Below are positions 39,413-47,972 of a stretch of 64,000 bases of DNA, piece by piece. The number at the start of each line of letters is the position of its first letter. Within the stretch, counting starts at the first letter, position 1. Both the position numbers and the translations under genes were made by a program. The DNA comes from Egicoccus sp. AB-alg6-2 (GTDB lineage Bacteria > Actinomycetota > Nitriliruptoria > Nitriliruptorales > Nitriliruptoraceae), in assembly GCF_041821025.1 (NCBI RefSeq), contig NZ_JBGUAY010000007.1, positions 215,890 to 279,889 on the forward strand, read 5' to 3'. Below the pieces are notes generated by a model. It ran no database searches, was not told the DNA's origin, and was given only the letters and a program-made list of their open reading frames with translations.

Positions 39413-42019
39413 GTGACGGCGTCGCTGGTGGCGTGGCCGTGGTCCGCCGCGACGGGCCTTCGTCACCGGCTCCACCATGCCGCGAGCGGCGGGCTGCGGG
39501 TCGAGGGAGGCACGGTGCACGGTGCCACGTCGCCACCGATCGAGCTGTCGGTCGTCGCCGGCGGCATGCCCGGCACGATCACCCGTCGCGACGGCTGGCG
39601 TCATCTCGCCGGCTTCACCGCGCTTGCCGTGCCCGACACGCCGCACCTCGACGCATGGCTGCAGGGACAGCTCGTGGTGGCGGCCGTCGACGGCGACGAT
39701 CGCGTGGTCGCGGCGACGGGCCTGCAGTTCGCGGGCGTGATCGACGAACGGTTCGCGACGCAGCGGCCCCTCGGCGTGGTGTGGCGCGGCGGCGTGCCGG
39801 ACGTGCACGTGTGGGCGCCAACGGCCAGGCGCGTCCGCCTCCTCCGGTACGACCCGGCCGACCGGGACCAGCCGCGCGAGATCGTGGCGATGACCAACGA
39901 CCGCGGGGTCTGGTCGGTCTCGGGCGCGCCGTCCTGGGACCGCGACCTGTACCGCTACGAGGTCGAGGTCTATGCGCCGGACACCGACCGGATCGAGACC
40001 AACCTCGTCACCGACCCGTGGTCGCTGTCACTCGCGGCCGACTCGACCCACAGCCAGATCGTGCGGCTCGAGGACGCCGACCTGCTCCCGCACGCCTGGG
40101 ACCCGCCGGCGAAGCCGACCACGACCAGGCAGCGCGGCATGGTGGTCTACGAGCTGCACGTGCGCGACTTCTCGATCGGCGACGTGTCGGTGCCGCCACG
40201 CCACCGGGGCCGCTACGGCGCCTTCTCCTGCGACGACACCACCGGTGTCCAGCACCTGCGCGGGCTCGCCGATGCGGGCGTCACGCATCTGCACCTGCTG
40301 CCGACCTTCGACTTCGCCACGGTTCCCGATCGTGAGGCCGACCGGGTGAGCCCGTCGATCGAACCTCCCGACGACCCCGCCAGCGAAAGGCCGCGGACGA
40401 TTCAGCAGGCGGGCCGCGATCACGACGGGTTCAACTGGGGCTACGACCCGTGGCACTGGACCGTCCCGGAGGGCTCCTACGCCAGCGACCCCGACGGCGT
40501 CACGCGCATCCTCGAGTTCCGGCAGATGGTCCGGGCGATCAACAGGACGGGACTACGGGTCGTCGTCGACGTCGTCTACAACCACACCCATGCGGCGGGG
40601 CAGGACCCGGCGAGCGTGCTGGACCGCCTGGTGCCGGGGTACCACCACCGTCTCGACGCCGACGGTCGTGTCGAGACCTCGAGCTGCTGTCCGAACACCG
40701 CCACCGAGCACGCCATGACGGCCCGGTTGGTGGTGGATTCCGTCCTGACCTGGGCCCGCGCGTACCGAGTCGACGGATTCCGGTTCGACCTGATGGGCCA
40801 CCACCCGCGCAGCCTGATGGTGCGCATCCGGGCCGCACTGGACGCCCTGACCTCGGATGCCGACGGCGTCGTGGGCCGGGACATCGTGCTCTACGGCGAG
40901 GGCTGGGAGTTCGGCGAGGTGGCCGGCGACGCCCGGTTCGTGCAGGCGACCCAGCGCAACCTCGGTGGGACGGGCATCGGCAGCTTCGACGACCGGTTGC
41001 GCGACGCGGTGCGGGGCGGCAGTCCCTTCACCGAACTCCGGACCCAGGGATTCGCCACCGGTGCCGGGGTGGACCCCAACGAGACCGACACCGACGGCCC
41101 GGCGGTGCGGGCCGACCGGGCACGACGCCTCGCCGACCTGGTCCGGCTCGGCCTCGCCGGCAGCCTGGCCGAGTACCGCTTCGAGACGGCCGACGGCCGC
41201 ATACGTGCCGGTCGCGACCTCGTCCACGACGACGCCCCGGCCGGGTACACGGCCGCGCCGATGGAACAGGTCGCCTACGTCAGCGCGCACGACAACGAGA
41301 CCCTGTTCGACGCGGTGCAGGCCAAGCTGCCGCTGTCGACGCCGATGGCGCAGCGCGTCCGGGCCCACAACCTCGCCCTGTCGGTGGTCGCGTTCGCGCA
41401 GGGAACGCCGTTCTTCCACGCGGGCAGTGACCTGCTGCGATCCAAGTCCCTCGATCGTGACAGCTACGCGTCGGGGGACTGGTTCAACCGGCTCGACCTC
41501 ACCGGCCGCACGTCGAACTGGGGCGTCGGACTGCCGCCCGACCACGGCGAGCCCGAGCGCGACGACGTCGTACGCATGCTGCTGCGCGCCCTGCCGGCGC
41601 CGACCGCCGGCGACATCGCCCGTTGCCGCGACCACCTGCGCGAGGTGCTGCGGGTGCGGCGGTCGTCGCCGCGGTTCGGGCTGCCGGACGCCGCCGCGGT
41701 CCGGGCGCAGCTGCGGTTCCACGCGACCGGCCCCGACGCGCCACCGGGGGTCGTCGCGATGTCGCTCACCGGCGGGCGCTCGTCCGCCGACGAGCTGGTC
41801 GTGGTGTTCAACGCGTCGCTGGCGTCCTGGTCGCTGATCGGCGAAGGTGGCGTGGCTGCCGGGGGATGGGAGCTGCATCCGATGCTCCGAAGCTCGACCG
41901 ACGAGGTGGTGCGCACGGCCACCTACGACGCGCGCAGCCACCGGTTCGCGGTCCCCGCCCGCACCACCGCGGTCTTCGTCCGCCCCGCCCCGCTTGCCGG
42001 CAGCGCAACGGACCGCTAA
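39413..42019 (+). CDS. pulA: Pullulanase-type alpha-1,6-glucosidase (glycogen/starch debranching, GH13)
   Basis: 868 residues from a GTG at 39413. N-terminal beta domains including a CBM48-like VHVWAPTARRVRLLRYDP lead to a GH13 barrel: YELHVRDFSI, VVDVVYNHTHAAG, YRVDGFRFDLMGHH (nucleophile Asp in FRFDLMG), YGEGWEFG (acid/base Glu) and YVSAHDNETLFD (transition-state Asp). No signal peptide, so cytosolic glycogen or maltodextrin debranching is likely. The GTG falls just after AHF, part of the conserved AHWVxxxxIAWPW pullulanase motif, so the true start is probably upstream. A CTG at 39320 overlapping the LLM stop would include it; no ATG, GTG or TTG does. Confidence 0.9.
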   Translation: MTASLVAWPWSAATGLRHRLHHAASGGLRVEGGTVHGATSPPIELSVVAGGMPGTITRRDGWRHLAGFTALAVPDTPHLDAWLQGQLVVAAVDGDDRVVAATGLQFAGVIDERFATQRPLGVVWRGGVPDVHVWAPTARRVRLLRYDPADRDQPREIVAMTNDRGVWSVSGAPSWDRDLYRYEVEVYAPDTDRIETNLVTDPWSLSLAADSTHSQIVRLEDADLLPHAWDPPAKPTTTRQRGMVVYELHVRDFSIGDVSVPPRHRGRYGAFSCDDTTGVQHLRGLADAGVTHLHLLPTFDFATVPDREADRVSPSIEPPDDPASERPRTIQQAGRDHDGFNWGYDPWHWTVPEGSYASDPDGVTRILEFRQMVRAINRTGLRVVVDVVYNHTHAAGQDPASVLDRLVPGYHHRLDADGRVETSSCCPNTATEHAMTARLVVDSVLTWARAYRVDGFRFDLMGHHPRSLMVRIRAALDALTSDADGVVGRDIVLYGEGWEFGEVAGDARFVQATQRNLGGTGIGSFDDRLRDAVRGGSPFTELRTQGFATGAGVDPNETDTDGPAVRADRARRLADLVRLGLAGSLAEYRFETADGRIRAGRDLVHDDAPAGYTAAPMEQVAYVSAHDNETLFDAVQAKLPLSTPMAQRVRAHNLALSVVAFAQGTPFFHAGSDLLRSKSLDRDSYASGDWFNRLDLTGRTSNWGVGLPPDHGEPERDDVVRMLLRALPAPTAGDIARCRDHLREVLRVRRSSPRFGLPDAAAVRAQLRFHATGPDAPPGVVAMSLTGGRSSADELVVVFNASLASWSLIGEGGVAAGGWELHPMLRSSTDEVVRTATYDARSHRFAVPARTTAVFVRPAPLAGSATDR

Positions 42020-42049
42020 TCAGCACGCTTCGACGACGGAGCCCTAGAC

Positions 42050-44266
42050 GTGGACGAGTTCTCCCGCCCCGACAGCATCGGCGTGCTCACCAGTGGCGGT
42101 GACTCGCCCGGGATGAACGCCGCCGTGCGGGCCGTGGTCCGCACCGCGCTGGCGGCCGGCGTCGACGTCTACGCCGTCTACGAGGGTTTTCGCGGCATGG
42201 TCGACGGTGGAGACGCCATCCGCCGCATGACCTCGCACGACGTCGGGGGGATCCTGCACCGGGGCGGAACCGTGATCGGCACCGCCCGCTCCGACCGCTT
42301 CCGCACCCGCGAGGGACGCCGGCAGGCGGCCGCGAACCTGCTCGAGCACGGCATCGACGCCCTGGTGGTCATCGGCGGCGACGGCAGCCTCACCGGCGCC
42401 AACCTGTTCCGCGCGGAATGGCCCGAGCTGCTCGAGGAACTCGTCGCGGCGGGCACGATCGACCCGGCGGTCGCCGCAGCGCACCCGCACCTGCGTCTGA
42501 CCGGCATGGTCGGCTCGATCGACAACGACATGTTCGGCACCGACATGACCATCGGCGCCGACACGGCGCTGCACCGCATCACCGAGGCGATCGACGCCAT
42601 CCACTCGACGGCCGCCAGCCACCAGCGCTCCTTCGTCGTCGAGGTGATGGGGCGCAACTGTGGCTACCTCGCCCTGATGTCCGCGCTGGCGACCGGGGCG
42701 AACTGGGCGTTCGTGCCCGAGAACCCGCCGCAGACCGACGACTGGGAGGCGTCGCTGCAGGCGATGGTCCAGGCCGGTCGGCGCATCGGCCGCCGCTCGA
42801 ACCTCGTCGTCGTCGCCGAAGGTGCCCGCGACCGTCAGGGACGCCCGATCACCGCCGATCGTGTCAAGCACATCCTCGAGGAGGGCCTGGGTGAGGACAC
42901 CCGGGTCACCATCCTCGGGCACGTGCAGCGCGGTGGCGCCGCGTCCGCCTTCGATCGCAACCTGGCGACGCAGTGCGGTTACCACGCCGTCCACGAACTG
43001 TTGCGCCTCGGGCCGGACGAGGAACCCAAGCTGATCGGCATCCGTCGCAACCGCATCGCGACCTCGCCCCTGATGGAGGCCGTGGAGCGCACCCATGCGG
43101 TGGCCGACCACCTCGACCGCCAGGAGTTCGACGAGGCCATGCTGCTGCGGGGCGGCAGCTTCACCGAGTCCTTCGAGACGCTTCGCACGCTCGTGCGGGC
43201 TCAGCCGAGCCCGCCCGTCGGCGGTGGAAGGTCCCTGCGGCTGGCCGTCCTGCACGCGGGTGGGCCGGCGCCCGGGATGAACACCGCGGTGCGGGCGGCG
43301 GTGCGCGTCGGCCTCGATCGCGGGCACACGATGCTCGGGGTGCGCCGAGGGTTCAAGGGTCTGCGCGACAACGACCTGCTCGAATTCGACTGGATGAGTG
43401 TCAGCGGCTGGGTGTCGCGGGGAGGTGCCGAGCTCGGCACCAGCCGGCTGGTCATCGGCGCCGCCGAGCTCGACGCCATCGCCACGACCATCGAGGAGCA
43501 GCGACTGGACGGTCTGCTCATGGTCGGCGGCCTGGCCGGCTACGAGGCCGCCCACGCACTGTTCGCCGCCCGCGACAGCCACCCGGCCCTCGACATCCCG
43601 ATCGTCTGCCTGCCAGCGACCATCAACAACGACGTGCCGGCGACCGAACTCTCCGTCGGCGCCGACACCGCGCTGAACTCGATCGTCAGCGACGTGGACA
43701 AGATCAAGCAGTCCGCGGTCGCGTCGCGACGCTGCTTCGTCGTCGAGGTGATGGGGAAGTCGTCGGGCTACCTCGCGCTGACCAGCGGCATGGCCACCGG
43801 CGCCGAACGCATCTACACCCCCGAGGAGGGGATCACCCTCGACGCTCTGCAGGAGCACGTGCGCGACCTGACCGAGAGCTTCCGCAACGGGCAGAGCCTC
43901 GGCCTGGTGATCCGCGCCGAGCAGGCCGACGAGGTCTACACCACCCCGTTCCTGTGGGCGCTGTTCGAGAAGGAGGGCGGGGAGCTGTTCGACGTCCGCC
44001 AGGCGATCCTCGGCCACGTCCAGACCGGCGGGAACCCTTCGCCGTTCGACCGCATCCAGGCCACGCGCCTGGCGGTGCGCGGCATGGACCACCTCATCGG
44101 GGTGGCCGCGGGCGACCACGAGAGTGCCATGGGCGGCCTCGTCGCCGGTCGGGTCGAGTTCACCCCGCTGTCGGAGGTCCCCGCGATGCTGCACGAGCGC
44201 GCCGTCTCGCCCACCGCCGTGCCCTGGTTCTCGCTGCGGCCGATCGCGGACGTGATGGCGGGCTGA
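42050..44266 (+). CDS. Double-length 6-phosphofructokinase, eukaryote-like N/C halves
   Basis: 738 residues from a GTG at 42050 with ACGGAG upstream; typical bacterial PFK is about 320. The N half keeps ATP-site GGDGSLTGA (near 109), the catalytic GSIDND (near 156) and RGGAASAFDRNLA. The C half has GGLAGYEAAHAL (near 492) in place of GGDGS and ATINNDVPATELSVGADTALN (near 523) in place of TIDND, which resembles the regulatory half of animal and yeast PFK. So one half should be catalytic and one regulatory. It makes fructose 1,6-bisphosphate from fructose 6-phosphate. It is 30 bp after the debranching enzyme, a glycogen-to-glycolysis arrangement. Confidence 0.9.
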   Translation: MDEFSRPDSIGVLTSGGDSPGMNAAVRAVVRTALAAGVDVYAVYEGFRGMVDGGDAIRRMTSHDVGGILHRGGTVIGTARSDRFRTREGRRQAAANLLEHGIDALVVIGGDGSLTGANLFRAEWPELLEELVAAGTIDPAVAAAHPHLRLTGMVGSIDNDMFGTDMTIGADTALHRITEAIDAIHSTAASHQRSFVVEVMGRNCGYLALMSALATGANWAFVPENPPQTDDWEASLQAMVQAGRRIGRRSNLVVVAEGARDRQGRPITADRVKHILEEGLGEDTRVTILGHVQRGGAASAFDRNLATQCGYHAVHELLRLGPDEEPKLIGIRRNRIATSPLMEAVERTHAVADHLDRQEFDEAMLLRGGSFTESFETLRTLVRAQPSPPVGGGRSLRLAVLHAGGPAPGMNTAVRAAVRVGLDRGHTMLGVRRGFKGLRDNDLLEFDWMSVSGWVSRGGAELGTSRLVIGAAELDAIATTIEEQRLDGLLMVGGLAGYEAAHALFAARDSHPALDIPIVCLPATINNDVPATELSVGADTALNSIVSDVDKIKQSAVASRRCFVVEVMGKSSGYLALTSGMATGAERIYTPEEGITLDALQEHVRDLTESFRNGQSLGLVIRAEQADEVYTTPFLWALFEKEGGELFDVRQAILGHVQTGGNPSPFDRIQATRLAVRGMDHLIGVAAGDHESAMGGLVAGRVEFTPLSEVPAMLHERAVSPTAVPWFSLRPIADVMAG

Positions 44267-44285
44267 GGCACGGCACGTCGGTCGC

Positions 44286-44408
44286 GCATCACCGCGTGCG
44301 TTGGCGGTGGGATGCGCCGCCCGGTGTTGTCAGCGCGCGGTCGTGTGGCGGACCGGAGGTAGGCCCCGCCTGGGCATCACCGCCGCGCCGAGGCATCACC
44401 GCGTGCGT
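44286..44408. repeat. Short direct repeats in the gap after phosphofructokinase
   Basis: GCATCACCGCGTGCGT is found exactly at 44286-44301 and 44393-44408, with a partial copy GCATCACCGC at 44374-44383. Shorter GCATCACC words occur near 18.8 kb. No clear function; protein binding site or slippage product are possible. Confidence 0.55.
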
Positions 44409-44429
44409 CCGCGCGGGCGATGAGCGGGG

Positions 44430-44894
44430 TCAGCGGAAGGCTTCGAAGCCGGCAACGGTGACGACGACGACGGCGAGGGACCAGAACACCAGGCCGGCAG
44501 CCATCCACCGCAGCACCCGCCGCGTTCCCGCACCGGTCGCGAGCGCGGCGACGGTGGCCACATGGGTTCCGGTCGTCAGCGGAGCGAGGAACGCGAGGCC
44601 GGGCACGCCCCAGCGTTGTGCCAGCTCCCGGGCCCGCCGCGTACGCCGGCTGGGCTGCCGATCGCGGTCGGGGCGCCGCGCGCGCCACGACTCGATGATC
44701 CGGTCACCGGCCACACCGACCAGCACGACGGTGCTCAGGTTGCCGGCGAGGGCGAGCAGAGTCGTGGGTCCGGGTGGCATCCCGGCCAGCACGGCCGCCG
44801 GGATGACGACGAGCACCTCGAGGACCGGCGTCGCGGCGGCGAGGAACACCAGCGCGTAGGACCACCAACTGCCGGCTTCGAACGACAGCTCCAT
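44430..44894 (-). CDS. Small multidrug-export-like membrane protein (PF06695-like)
   Basis: 154 residues from an ATG at 44894 with GGAGGTG upstream. It shows about four membrane helices and family-like features: LEVLVVIPAAVLAGMPPGPT (the P/E/P turn), GNLSTVVLVGVAGDRII and a basic RARRPDRDRQPSRRTRRA cytoplasmic loop, then WGVPGLAFLAPLTTGTHVA. These recall the Sm_multidrug_ex family. Its transport role is unproven in general. No neighbouring genes suggest a substrate. Confidence 0.6.
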   Translation of the reverse strand: MELSFEAGSWWSYALVFLAAATPVLEVLVVIPAAVLAGMPPGPTTLLALAGNLSTVVLVGVAGDRIIESWRARRPDRDRQPSRRTRRARELAQRWGVPGLAFLAPLTTGTHVATVAALATGAGTRRVLRWMAAGLVFWSLAVVVVTVAGFEAFR

Positions 44895-45062
44895 GACGCA
44901 CCTCCGGAGGGGTGCGTCGTCTTTGCGGACCGGGTACGGCGCACGTCTCGTCCGGGGCCACTGCTCGGGCAGGAGCCGCCGCGAAGTCTATCGAGCACGG
45001 CCGCAGGTCCCCACGGCGACGGCCGTCGCACCAGCGTGCGGGCAGCACCCGGCCAGCACCGG

Positions 45063-45530
45063 TCAGGCCTCGGCCTCGATGGTGGTGACGGGCACGTCGA
45101 CGGCACGGGCGATGCGGCTCGGGAGGTCCAGCTTGAGCCAGCGCGACAACCCCGCCGGCAGGGTCGACACGATCACCTCGTCGACCTCGACGTGCTCGAG
45201 GGCCTGCCGCACGGCCTCGGCGCCGTCAGGGTCGCCGAGTTCGCCGTCGGCCTCCCCGCCCGCCTCGCGCAGGCGTTCGAGCATCCGGGTGAGGCGGAGC
45301 TCACCGCGCCGCTGCGCCTCCGCACGCGCGTCCCCGACGTCCTCCATGGGCACCGCGGGCAGCGCGAAGAAGGGGTCGGGCGGTGACCACACCGCCACCT
45401 CGTATCCGAGTTCGGTCATGGGGACCACGACGTGGAAGCGGCGCGTGCCCGCAGCGACCCGCTCGCGGACGGCGGCATCGAGCTTCGCGCCGCCGAGCGT
45501 CTGGTTGGCGACGATCAGGCAGGCTCCCAT
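45063..45530 (-). CDS. Hypothetical UspA-like/alpha-beta protein
   Basis: 155 residues from an ATG at 45530 with GGAGGG upstream. It begins MGACLIVANQTLGGAKLDAA, a beta strand and turn like universal-stress-type proteins, then RRFHVVVPMTELGYEV, a charged helix, and ends VDEVIVSTLPAGLSRWLKLD with LPSRIARAVDVPVTTIEAEA. The overall alternation of strands and helices fits the UspA-like fold, but the ATP-binding GxxGxxG(S/T) motif is not evident. A role is not known. Confidence 0.6.
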   Translation of the reverse strand: MGACLIVANQTLGGAKLDAAVRERVAAGTRRFHVVVPMTELGYEVAVWSPPDPFFALPAVPMEDVGDARAEAQRRGELRLTRMLERLREAGGEADGELGDPDGAEAVRQALEHVEVDEVIVSTLPAGLSRWLKLDLPSRIARAVDVPVTTIEAEA

Positions 45531-45696
45531 GTCCGTTTCCCTCCTCGCCCCCGTGTTCCGGATGACAGCGTGCCTCCTCGTCGGCTCGGGAGCCAGCATC
45601 CGCCGACTCTGTCCGTTCAGACGTGATCGAACGGCCGTGCCGACCGGCCGTGCGGCGGCTGCCGTTCGGTGGTGTCAATCCGTCAGACTGCAGAGG

Positions 45697-45717
45697 TCGC
45701 CGCCGTGTGCGGCGACT
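45697..45717 (+). promoter_or_regulatory. Leader hairpin before the FHA-LuxR gene
   Basis: GTCGCCGC (45697-45704) and GCGGCGAC (45710-45717) form an 8-bp stem with loop CGTGT, 54 bases before the GTG start at 45771. It could be an upstream terminator or leader element. Confidence 0.4.
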
Positions 45718-45770
45718 TCCCGCTCGACGGAACCCAGCCAGTCGAGCCCGAACGCGCGAGGAGTAGCACC

Positions 45771-46361
45771 GTGCAGCCCATGCCAGCCCAGGCCCCCAAG
45801 GCCCAGAAGATCGTCCCCGTTCCCACCCTGCGCTTCGACGACCCGATCCTGGCGGGCCTTCGCCTGCGCATCGACCAGGAAGTGGCGACGCTCGGGCGAC
45901 GGGAGGACAACGGCTACGTGCTGCCCGACCCGCGGATCTCACGTGTGCACGCCGAGATCCGCAAGGACGGCAACGTCCTGATCGTGACCGACCTCGGCTC
46001 GAGCTCGGGCACGAAGGTCAACAACGAGGCCATCACCGGGCCCACCGTGGTGCGCCACGGCGACCGGCTCAGCTTCGGCCCCCTCACGGCCACGCTCGAG
46101 GACCCGGCCGCGGCGATGCAGCCCGAGGACGCCACCATGGTGTTCGAGATGCCGAAGGTCGAGACCGGGCCGCACCTGTCCCCACGTCAGCAGCAGGTGC
46201 TCGAGGGCATGGCCGAGGGCATGACCAACTCCGAGATCGGCGAACAGCTCGGCGTCACCGAGCGGACGGTCAAGGCGTATGCGCAGGAGCTCTACGACAA
46301 GCTCGGCGTGCGCAACCGTGCCGGCGCGGTGTCGCAGGGCATGAAGCTCGGCCTGCTCTGA
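45771..46361 (+). CDS. FHA-LuxR two-domain DNA-binding protein
   Basis: 196 residues from a GTG at 45771 with GAGGAG seven bases upstream. After about 40 residues comes an FHA domain: TLGRREDNGYVLPD, RISRVHAEIRKDG, VTDLGSSSGTKVNN and GDRLSFGP, with the Arg, Ser-x-x-His and Asn that bind phosphothreonine. A LuxR-type HTH (about 135-194) follows: LSPRQQQVLEGMAEGMTNSE, LGVTERTVKAYAQELYDKLG and NRAGAVSQG. There is no receiver domain. So DNA binding may be tuned by binding a Thr-phosphorylated protein, plausibly a Ser/Thr kinase target. Uncommon pairing. Confidence 0.9.
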   Translation: MQPMPAQAPKAQKIVPVPTLRFDDPILAGLRLRIDQEVATLGRREDNGYVLPDPRISRVHAEIRKDGNVLIVTDLGSSSGTKVNNEAITGPTVVRHGDRLSFGPLTATLEDPAAAMQPEDATMVFEMPKVETGPHLSPRQQQVLEGMAEGMTNSEIGEQLGVTERTVKAYAQELYDKLGVRNRAGAVSQGMKLGLL

Positions 46362-46372
46362 ACCGGCAGAGG

Positions 46373-46397
46373 GCACGCCGTCGCCCCCGGGGCGTGC
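46373..46397 (+). terminator. Terminator-like hairpin after FHA-LuxR
   Basis: GCACGCC (46373-46379) and GGCGTGC (46391-46397) form a 7-bp stem with an 11-base C-rich loop, 11 bases after the stop. Confidence 0.55.
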
Positions 46398-46536
46398 AAC
46401 CACGCCCTGTCGATCGAACGGGACCGAACGGACAACGGGGCGTGTCGTCCGGACGGTGCGCAGATGCAATCGCATGTACCAGGATGCGACGCGAAGCCAA
46501 CACGTGCATCAACTCACCAAGTGGAGGTAAGAGACC

Positions 46537-46692
46537 TTGATCACCCTCGGAGTGTTGCTCCTCATCCTCGGGTTCCTGTTCGACATCGGAATCCTGTGGA
46601 CCCTCGGGATCATCCTGCTCGTCATCGGTGTCATCCTGTTCATCCTGGGCTCCATCGGCCGTGCCGTCGGTGGCCGGGCGCACTACTGGTAG
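46537..46692 (+). CDS. 51-aa hydrophobic membrane protein (DUF6131-like)
   Basis: 51 residues from a TTG at 46537 with GGAGG nine bases upstream, too short for most gene finders. It reads ITLGVLLLILGFLFDIGILW, then TLGIILLVIGVILFILGSIG and RAVGGRAHYW, that is two membrane helices joined by a tight turn with a short basic tail. The pattern closely recalls actinobacterial DUF6131-type peptides. Function unknown. A hairpin terminator follows. Confidence 0.8.
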   Translation: MITLGVLLLILGFLFDIGILWTLGIILLVIGVILFILGSIGRAVGGRAHYW

Positions 46693-46766
46693 GCCCGCCG
46701 AGCGAGGCGACACGGGGGTGACCTCGCCGGGCGGCCGTCACCGCGGCCACCAACCGACCTCCCAGA

Positions 46767-46799
46767 CGAACGAGCCGGGCCCAGCGCCCGGCTCGTTCG
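46767..46799. terminator. Strong bidirectional terminator
   Basis: A 14-bp perfect stem CGAACGAGCCGGGC (46767-46780) and GCCCGGCTCGTTCG (46786-46799), loop CCAGC. It lies between the end of the 51-aa gene and the end of azlD. Confidence 0.85.
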
Positions 46800-46821
46800 C
46801 GTCACGCCGGTGACGCCGCGG

Positions 46822-47133
46822 TCACATGCGCAGGAGGGCCGTCGTCGCCATCGCCGCGAGCACCACCACCAGGAACGGCGCCCGCACCAGCACCGCGACG
46901 ACGGCGACGGTCACACCGGCCAGGCGCGCGTCGAGCACCAGCGCGGTGCCCGAGGCGAAGGTCTGGACGGCGACGAGGGCGGCGAGCAACGCCACGGGCA
47001 GCATGCCCGCGATCTGGCGCACCGCCGGACGCTCGAGCACCCGGTCGGGAACGGACAGCCCGGCCACCTTGATGGCGTAGCACCCGAGCGAACCGGCCAG
47101 GACCGCGACCCACAGCATCGTCGAGGACATCAT
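46822..47133 (-). CDS. azlD: AzlD branched-chain amino acid exporter small subunit
   Basis: 103 residues from an ATG at 47133 overlapping the azlC stop (ATGA). Three or four membrane helices, with SLGCYAIKVAGLSVPDRVLE and AVRQIAGMLPVALLAALVAV typical of AzlD. With AzlC it forms a branched-chain amino acid exporter in the cytoplasmic membrane. Confidence 0.9.
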   Translation of the reverse strand: MMSSTMLWVAVLAGSLGCYAIKVAGLSVPDRVLERPAVRQIAGMLPVALLAALVAVQTFASGTALVLDARLAGVTVAVVAVLVRAPFLVVVLAAMATTALLRM

Positions 47134-47849
47134 GACGCCGTCCGGTCGGTGCCGGCCGGCGCGCGGCCACCATGCGTTCGCGCCAGTACGACCACCGTGG
47201 CAACGGCCGCCGCGACGAGCACCGGGACGCCGGCGGGCACCAGCGGCACGACGACGGTCGCGACCGCGGCTGCCACGAGCGCGACGACCCAGGCGGCGGC
47301 GTCGCGAAGACGCGGGGCGAGCAGGGCGACGAAGGCGGCCGGACCCGCGACGTCGAGCCCGAACGCGTTGGGATCCTCGAGCAGGTCGGCGCCGACCGCG
47401 CCGACCAGGGAGCCGAGATTCCACAACACGAACACGGCCACGCCCGTGGCCCAGAAGCCCAGACGGGCCTGCGCCGGTTCGTCCTGCGCCACGGCCATCG
47501 CGGCGCTCTCGTCGATCACGAGCTGCGAGGCGAGACCATGCCGGAAGCCGCGGGTACGCAACACCCGGCTCAGCTGCAGGCCGTAGAGGGCATTGCGGCT
47601 TCCGAGCAGTACCGCCGTCGCCACGGACGCCAACGCCCCGCCGCCGGCACCGACGACGCCGGCGAGGGCGAACTGCGAGGCGCCGGTGAACATCAGCAGC
47701 GACAGCACGCAGGTCTGGAGCACGCTCAGGCCCGGGGCGACGGCGATCGCCCCGTAGGAGAGCCCGAAGGCGCCCGTCGCCACCCCGATGCCGATGGCGT
47801 CGCGCACGATGGCGCGACGCGCCGACGGCTGGACGACGACCTCGGACAT
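47130..47849 (-). CDS. azlC: AzlC family branched-chain amino acid permease
   Basis: 239 residues from an ATG at 47849. AzlC features: GVATGAFGLSYGAIAVAPGL, SLLMFTGASQFALAGVVGAG, GSRNALYGLQLSRVLR and VIDESAAMAVAQDEP with the conserved Asp/Glu. Five to seven membrane helices. Coupled to azlD downstream. The operon is divergent from the Ntn-hydrolase gene across about 120 bp. No Lrp-type regulator is adjacent. Confidence 0.93.
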   Translation of the reverse strand: MSEVVVQPSARRAIVRDAIGIGVATGAFGLSYGAIAVAPGLSVLQTCVLSLLMFTGASQFALAGVVGAGGGALASVATAVLLGSRNALYGLQLSRVLRTRGFRHGLASQLVIDESAAMAVAQDEPAQARLGFWATGVAVFVLWNLGSLVGAVGADLLEDPNAFGLDVAGPAAFVALLAPRLRDAAAWVVALVAAAVATVVVPLVPAGVPVLVAAAVATVVVLARTHGGRAPAGTDRTAS

Positions 47850-47972
47850 GGACGGATGACCTCGCGAACGGCCGCGCACGGTACCGGCCCACGTCCCGAT
47901 GGCCGAAGGCGGGTGGTGCGAACCGTCGCTCGGCGGCTTGGCTCGCAGCCGTCGACCAGAAGGGATCCGCAC

